A program made the translations under genes and the position numbers. This document shows positions 58,362-64,000 of a stretch of DNA of 64,000 nucleotides, one piece after another. The notes beneath the pieces were generated by a model. It ran no database searches and was not told the origin of the DNA. It saw only the letters and a program-made list of their open reading frames with translations. Source of the stretch: Portulaca oleracea (taxonomy: Eukaryota > Streptophyta > Magnoliopsida > Caryophyllales > Portulacaceae); contig CM055892.1 in NCBI GenBank assembly GCA_029582165.1, positions 5,056,754-5,120,753 of the forward strand. The letters run 5' to 3'. Positions within the stretch are counted from its first letter, which is position 1. Each line of letters opens with the position of its first letter.

Positions 58362-59415
58362 TTTTGTGTAAAGCGGTTTGTAAGACCTCGGTATCGTCGT
58401 TCTCTCTCAGGGAGCTGGCGGCCTTGGTCAAAGAAACTAAGTCAATGGTCGGGATGAGATTGCTAAGGTAAGGGTATCGGTTGAAGGGATCACAATGCAA
58501 GAAACAAAGCTAAGGTCGGTCAAGGAATGGAAAATGGGCTTCGGAGGCTTTTCGGGATGCAAACGGGGATGAGGAAATGGGTTATGCAACAAGAGAGTAA
58601 CGAGAAGGGGAAATCAAATGGTAACTCCGTTAGAAAATACCCACCGGGCTTCCTCTTTCAAGGATAGTCCGGATTAACTTCCCTAAAGTCCATCGACAGA
58701 CCCGGGGGAGTTTAAGGAACGGAATTTCCTAGTTAGTTTCTGTTCGCTTTCGCGAACTAGAATACTAACTATCCTAATTCCAACCTTCCAACAAGTGTTG
58801 GATGTATTCGGGACGCTTTCGCACCCAAATACATCCCACTTGAGGGAAGGATAGGATTGGGAAATTGATTTCCCAACTAATTACTCACTAATATTGCTAA
58901 CCCAAACCTAATCACCCATTCACACCCTTAATTACCCCCTAACCATAGGGTTTCTAGCCACTAATCATGACACTAACTATGCTAACAACATCCAAATCAA
59001 ACCTAAACATGATTTCTAACATCAAACAACCATAAACAAGCAAGATAATCAAATAACAAGCAAGAACAATTAAAGAACAAGCAAAGTAATTAGCAAATTA
59101 ATTAATAAAGGAGTTAAGGGAAGAGAAAACTTATCAAAGTGATGTAGATGAATAAGAGGAAGCAATAAAAAGATGACCCAACAATCTTTCAATTGTTTGA
59201 ATCTCCAAATCTTCAATAACAAACACAAATCTCCAAAACCCTAGATTAATCTCTCACTAATCTCTCTCTAAAACTCCTAATTACAAGTTGGAAATTGTCT
59301 ATGTCTATCTCCCCTAGATGGCCCCCAAGAAATCGTGAAAGAGAAATATATATACAAGTGAAAATTGGTTGGCAAAACGCAGCACTTCAAGCCGAAAACA
59401 CGCGCAGGACATAGG

Positions 59416-59516
59416 GAGACCGTGGCCACGGTCTCATTCTATCCAGCGAAATCTGCATGGCGATTTTTTCCTTCGAGAGACCGTGGGTACGGTCTGGGAG
59501 ACCGTGGGCACGGTCT
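59416..59516. repeat. Three copies of a short hairpin motif
   Basis: AGACCGTGGNNACGGTCT occurs at 59417-59434, 59478-59495 and 59499-59516, each nearly self-complementary. They lie in the LTR upstream of its TATA box in element sense. Confidence 0.85.
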
Positions 59517-59839
59517 CACTCGGCCAGCCTCTGACTTCCTTCCTTCTTTCCAAGGCATGTAACGCCCGTTTCGAGTATCGTGACGGGTGTTACCTTACCA
59601 ATTGGCACCAAAGGTGGCGAAAGTGGTCCCGGGTCAACTCCGCCTTGGCTTTCGGTCCGGCTCGGCTCGGGAAATCACAAAAAATGCTCTAAAATAGCCC
59701 TTTTTGCTAAGTTTTGAGTAAAAACTCCAAAATCTACAAAATAACCAAAAATATATTAAAAGATACGAAATTAAACCCCGAAACAAGTCAAAAGCCTAAG
59801 AATTAAGGCGGTATTTAGACACAAAATTGGGTCTAAACA

Positions 59840-60144
59840 ATTACTTCCTCCTCAATCCTCTTAGCCCATTCAGGCTTGATCCTCCTAGCCTTTTGTTGAA
59901 CCGGTTTTGCATTAGGAAGCAAAGGTATGGTGTGCTCCGCAATTTCCCTGTCAATGCCAGGCATGTCCTCGTAGGACCATGCGAAAACGTCCACAAACTC
60001 TTTGAGAAGCTCCGTGAATGCTACCCGTTCTTCCGCTGTGAATGAACTACCTAACTTCAACTTTCGAGGTTGTTCTTCTGTGCCCACGTTTATGGTGATG
60101 GTGTCTTCCAACACCGCCATTAGAAAATTCTTTAGAAAATTCAT
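59840..60144 (-). pseudogene. Tat reverse transcriptase N-part
   Basis: Minus translation from 60144 reads LEDTITINVGTEEQPRKLKL, then ELLKEFVDVFAWSYEDMPGI and the RRIKPEWAKRIEEEV block that leads into reverse transcriptase. It is interrupted at 59840 by the LTR remnant and continues at 58290. A start at the ATG at 60144 is formally possible, but in the intact element this would be part of the polyprotein. Confidence 0.88.
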
Positions 60145-60549
60145 TAGAAAAATCTTTTAAGGGTTCATTAAATTCCAGATTATTATTGGCGCAGTAGTTA
60201 AGGGAAGAGGGGAAAGAAGATTCAAAGTAAGCAGAAAGGTTCATCTTATTGAATGAAGAAAGGAATACATCGCCAGCAGACTCAACACCAGACTCACTTG
60301 ACTCTAGACCCTTAAGACCTGACCATATGTCCTTGGGAACAGACTCTCCTACAGATAAAGCAAAATTATTCTCCTCAGCATCGACCCACGAGACCGCCTT
60401 AACTTCTCCGTCTTCAATAATCATGGAACTTGGATCAAAGCTTGGGTTGGATAAAGCAACAATAACAGCATCAGCTTCAGACTTCTCTTGGACGGCTTCT
60501 TGTCCAAACAGCATGCCAAAAATGTTGCTCCCAGCAAGATGAGTCCATT
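60145..60549 (-). pseudogene. Spacer between protease and reverse transcriptase of the minus Tat element
   Basis: The minus strand is open from 60595 to 60047 in a frame different from the gag-protease frame. It gives SNPSFDPSSMIIEDGEV and a serine-rich, acidic linker ending in HHHHKRGHRR. Such linkers precede reverse transcriptase in this lineage. A frame change near 60550-60595 separates it from protease. Confidence 0.65.
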
Positions 60550-63518
60550 CTAATGGAGGCTGTTTGTCCCGAGTGAGAACAAAGATAGTAGCCATATTAA
60601 TGGAGCAATCATCGAATCCAATCCAGCAACTTGAATTCCCTTGTTCTTCAGGTAAAAGGGCTCAAGGAACCCATAGTAGGGGAAGTCATCACCTTCCCTA
60701 ACAAATTGCCCATTCAGAGTAAATGAATAGGGCTTCATCTGGAATAAAGTGGGAGGATTATCCATCCTCTTCTGTTCAGTTATAGCCATCTTTGCGAGCC
60801 TGATCTCCTTCTCAGTTGGCTTGTAGCCTAAGCCGAACCTTCCCTTCTGCTTGAAGGTCTTGAACACAGGCGGAATTTTGTTCTTCGGATTCTTGCCCAG
60901 TGGCATTCCAGGGAAATAACCTTGTTTCTTGAGCATAGCATGCACCTTGGGATTTGAGTAGGGATCGAAGTCAAAAGGTGCCTCATTCTGGCTCATCATC
61001 GCCACAAGCTCAATATTGTGGAGTTCTTCATCCATTGAGTTGTGCTCCACTTTAAGAGTTGACTGTTTATGAGTGAAAACAGCATTGATAAATCCTCCCG
61101 AGATGGTGATCACTTGACCTTGAACCAACATTTTCACCTTTAGATGTAAAGTGGATGCTATAGCGTTACTCTCGTTAAGCCATGGCCTCCTTAATAGTAA
61201 ATTGAAAGAGGCTGGAATGTCTAGCACCACAAATTCCACATTCCGAATGACACTGCTAGTAGTGAATGGCAACACTATAGATCCGGCTGATTTCTGAGGC
61301 GAATTGTCATATGCCCTTAGTTGTACACCGTTCTGAGCCAAGTGTTGTTGTTGAACTCCTACCTTTTGCGCCGTCCTCCAAGGGCACACATTTACAGCTG
61401 AACCGTTGTCAACCAAAACCAGTGGGATAGTTTTGTTGGAGCATTGCACTGTATGATACAGGGCTTTGTTGTGAGATGCTCCTCCTTGAGGCAGATCTTC
61501 AATCGCAAAGGTAATCATCTCCTGTTGGGTAGTAACATGAGCAACCAATGACTCGGGAGTTGTCGTAGGGGATACCGTGAGTGCTGTAAGAGCATCCAAC
61601 ATCTTCTGTCTATGAGCATGTGACGTGCATATGAGTTGCAATATGGTAACCTCTGCCCTTGTCTTTTTGAGTTGAGAAAGAAGAGGATCTTCAGGGGAGA
61701 CCTGATTTTCATTGACGACCGTTGGTGTTGGATTAGGAACAGTCACTGGGGTGGTGGTGTTCCTATGGTTGTGGCGGCCAGACCGAGTAAGAAATGCCAC
61801 ATCATTTGGTTCATCCTTCTCCATCCATTCTGTCTCAGAATGCTGATGCTCATCATCTTCATCACTGTCCCAAATTCCGTGGATAAAAAGACCTTCAAGA
61901 AACACAACTACTTCGGGGACAAGTTGGCCTGTTTCTATAATCAAAGCAGAGGGATCGAAACTGAAATCCCCGCAGAAAATAGCATTTGCATGCTTAGGCA
62001 TAGGATTACTTTTATTGTTAGGTTTCTTGGCAGATTTTGGCATTGGTAATGTCCCTGCCCTAATCATATCTTCTATTTTGTTCCTGAGAGTCCAGCATTT
62101 CTCAATGCCATGCCCTCGCCAACGGTGATAGCGGCAAAATTGGTTGGCATCCCAGTTTCTGCCTTTGATTTCTGGCTCTTTTTTCGGTAAGGGCAAAACC
62201 AAGATACCCTTCTTGACCAGATGGTTGAGAGCCTGAGAGTAAAGGACATCCAATGGAGTATAGGTCTCGTACATCGGCACATAAGGCCCCTTGCGCTGGA
62301 TAGAGTTAGTCTCCATAATCTTAGAAGGGTGGCTAGCCGCACTAGTGGCCCTCCTGTTGGAGCTGGACCCTTTCCATCCAGGCGAAGTGGTCTTATCATG
62401 GTGCATCGCCTCCAGTTGGACACAGATGTCCTTTAGGTAGTCAAAGTCTTTAACGACATGGGACCCCAAATGTTTGGATATACTGCTCTTGAGTCCTTGC
62501 TTAAAGGTAGATAATTGCAAGTGGAGAGGAATTGTCTCATTGATGTGGGACAATTTTGTATTCCATCTTTCAAAGTAATCCATAAAGGACTCATCTTCTC
62601 ATTGCTTCAGGGCGGTTAGGTCATCCACCGTAGCTTGCCTCTTCTGGATGCGGGTGTAATGGTAAAAAGCCTTGAACAATTCACTCTAGTTGGCTTTGAT
62701 TTGAGGGGATAATGCATGATACCATACCTTCGCATCGCCATCTAGAGTGGATGGGAAGACGGTAGAATATAAGTCAACATCAATCCGGTTTAAAGGTTCC
62801 AGCCTCATGAACTCCTCAACATGATGAATAGGGTTCTCAGAAGGTTTGAACCTAATATTTGGCACTTCAAGTTTGTCAGCTATCTTCAGAGTTGGCTGAA
62901 CAGGCAATGGAACCTCCAAGTATTTGTCAGCAAAGGCCGGCACAGAACTCATTGGTTTGGTGAGGCTTTCTAGCTTCTGCTCAAGGGCTTTAACAGCGGG
63001 GTCCCTTGTAGGTTTTGACACTTCAGGCGTGTTAACCTTAGCCTTAGATATCCCTATTCCTCCAGTGTCTGAGAATGTCTTGATGATTTCAGGTTCAGAC
63101 TCATATCCTAGCACTTCTTCGTCATCCTCTTCAACATTCAGCCCTAACTTGGCGTTGATCTTAGTGATGGCCTGCAGCATACATCCATCACTTGTTGTTG
63201 TTCACTCAGCCTTTTGCTCATCTTCTGCTCCTGTTCTAGGGTATTAGCAAACACAAGTCCTTGCATTTTGGTGTAGAGCTCGTCCAAATGCTTCGTGATG
63301 TTGGCTTCGGTGCTTTGGATCGGGACTTCTTGGAATTGCTCTCCAGACATGATGTAGTCGCTAGTTGCAGATGGATTGTAATGTGGGTTCGGAATCAAAC
63401 GACCAGTTCGTGGATCTCGAATGCGAGCTCGGAATCGATCACCAATGATGCCTGCATGGAAATTCAAAGTTAGAACACTCGATGACATACTCTGACACGT
63501 ACTACCCGATGCATGCAT
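60550..63518 (-). pseudogene. Tat gag-protease, minus strand, long open stretch
   Basis: Starts at about 63518 (MHASGSTCQSMSSSVL). The frame changes near 63150-63180 and stops lie at 62688-62690 and about 62600. From 62583 to 60550 it is open for 677 codons. Domains in order are an N-terminal coiled coil, the FKPSENPIHHVEEF capsid core, DYFERWNTKLSHI, the FCRYHRWRGHGIEKCW knuckle region, the protease with LVLVDNGSAVNVCPW (about 61390), and a C-terminal part with GLGYKPTEKEIRLAKMA. It is the best preserved coding stretch in the window. The plus copy at 49839-52189 is closely similar. Confidence 0.9.
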
Positions 63519-64000
63519 GCCCTAAAAGACCTATATGATCCTAACTGACTCGACACATATATGCTGACGCAAAGGACTCACCCACTTTTCGTGAGTACAT
63601 GACCTAACTCTATATGGACCTATAGACAAAACATTATAAAGGGCTGAATAAAGTCAAATATAGCGAGCGGGACATAAATTGATAGGTTCAAGTCAGTGTT
63701 TCTCAATTCTGATGGGCCCAAACCATAGGCCGACCGTTTTAAGGAGAATCCGTAACTTGAACTAGCAACTTAGACAGCTCAAGCCACAATGACTATTATG
63801 CGGACTATAATAATGCTTAACAAGACTGACGACCCACTTTTTTTTTATCCTCTTTTTTTATTTTTTTACCTTATTTTGCATTTTTTTTCTTTTTTTTTCT
63901 TTAGTCGAGGAAAATGGATATTGCAAAGGATTGAATAAAGTCAACAATAAGCGAGTCATAATTAATTTATAGGTTTAATCAACAAATCCAATATGGTTGG
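63519..64000 (-). other. Leader of the minus Tat element, to the window edge
   Basis: Homologous on the minus strand to 49440-49838 and 47130-47480. It includes a T-rich tract at 63838-63902. Non-coding; the LTR lies beyond 64000. Confidence 0.7.

Larger units (their letters stand above)
58291..59839 (-). mobile_element. LTR plus primer-binding site remnant of an Athila/Tat-type element
   Basis: Inserted in reverse transcriptase with the target duplication ATTAC (58286-58290 and 59840-59844). In element sense there is a 1,473-bp LTR (59839-58367), then the primer-binding site TGGCGCCGTTGCCGGGGA (58361-58344, tRNA-Asp type as in Athila and related gypsy elements), then a second copy of the last 53 bp of the LTR (58343-58291). 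Everything between primer-binding site and 3' LTR end is deleted. A TATA box reads on the minus strand at about 59344-59356. Confidence 0.88.
52216..64000 (-). mobile_element. Tat-lineage gypsy element, minus strand, cut at both ends
   Basis: In element sense (right to left) it holds leader (64000-63519), gag-protease (63518-60550), reverse transcriptase N-part (60144-59840), the rest of reverse transcriptase and RNase H (58290-57230), the second RNase H split by a CACTA element, and the integrase start (to about 52216). Its 5' LTR lies beyond the right edge. Its 3' end, including the integrase core after the first Asp, is missing at the junction near 52200. Two later insertions are at 53185-57049 and 58291-59839. 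Confidence 0.88.

Noticed and set aside
58291..58430. Tandem direct repeat, first taken as a microsatellite-like duplication
   Set aside because: The primer-binding site between the copies shows it is an LTR end repeated after a deletion.

Overview
The window is intergenic DNA from a plant nuclear genome, most likely a flowering plant with a large, repeat-rich genome. It is a nested stack of transposable elements. I see no intact host gene, no rRNA or tRNA gene and no CRISPR array. The plant assignment rests on the element types: Ty1/copia, Ty3/gypsy and Tat-type gypsy retrotransposons with plant primer-binding sites (TGGTATCAGAGC, TGGCGCCGTTGCC), a TRIM, a FAR1-type Mutator-like element, a CACTA element and hAT miniature elements. 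Almost every coding region carries stops, frameshifts or deletions.

Layout, left part (1-19.7 kb). 1-1708 is the 3' end of a copia element with its LTR, followed by a minus-strand LINE RNase H relic (1731-2140). A Ty3/gypsy element begins at 2721. Its integrase is split by a minus-strand, pol-less LTR element (7199-12833, target duplication GTATC). One LTR of that element is split by an hAT miniature element (10151-11912), and that copy is itself split by an inverted copy of the same family (10204-11070), so the nesting is four deep. The 3' LTR of the gypsy element (13558-18806) holds two solo LTRs (13740-16130 and 16684-18631) and stops abruptly where another GC-rich LTR begins (18807).

Layout, middle (19.7-43.8 kb). 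A gag-only copia-like element (19705-32975, target duplication GCCAA) contains a nearly full-length minus-strand copia element (21323-26600, target duplication ATGTG), a 144-bp palindrome (26889-27032) and a complete TRIM (30575-31263, target duplication TAAGC). A giant solo LTR (33211-43324) is split by DNA-transposon sequence carrying a Mutator-like element with a FAR1-type transposase gene (TIRs at 35479 and 40110).

Layout, right part (43.8-64 kb). This is a cluster of Tat-lineage gypsy fragments: a minus pol fragment, two plus-strand elements with gag or gag-protease, and a large minus-strand element running off the right edge. The plus gag at 49.8-52.2 kb and the minus gag at 61-63.5 kb form an inverted repeat. 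The minus element is split by a CACTA transposon (53185-57049) that carries exons of a captured host Sas10/Utp3-like gene, and by a solo-LTR derivative (58291-59839).

The items most worth following up are the CACTA element with the captured Sas10/Utp3-like gene, the hAT self-insertion, the two pol-less LTR families, and two junctions carrying short copied filler DNA. I found no convincing new multi-gene system. The novelty here lies in element structures and rearrangement mechanisms.
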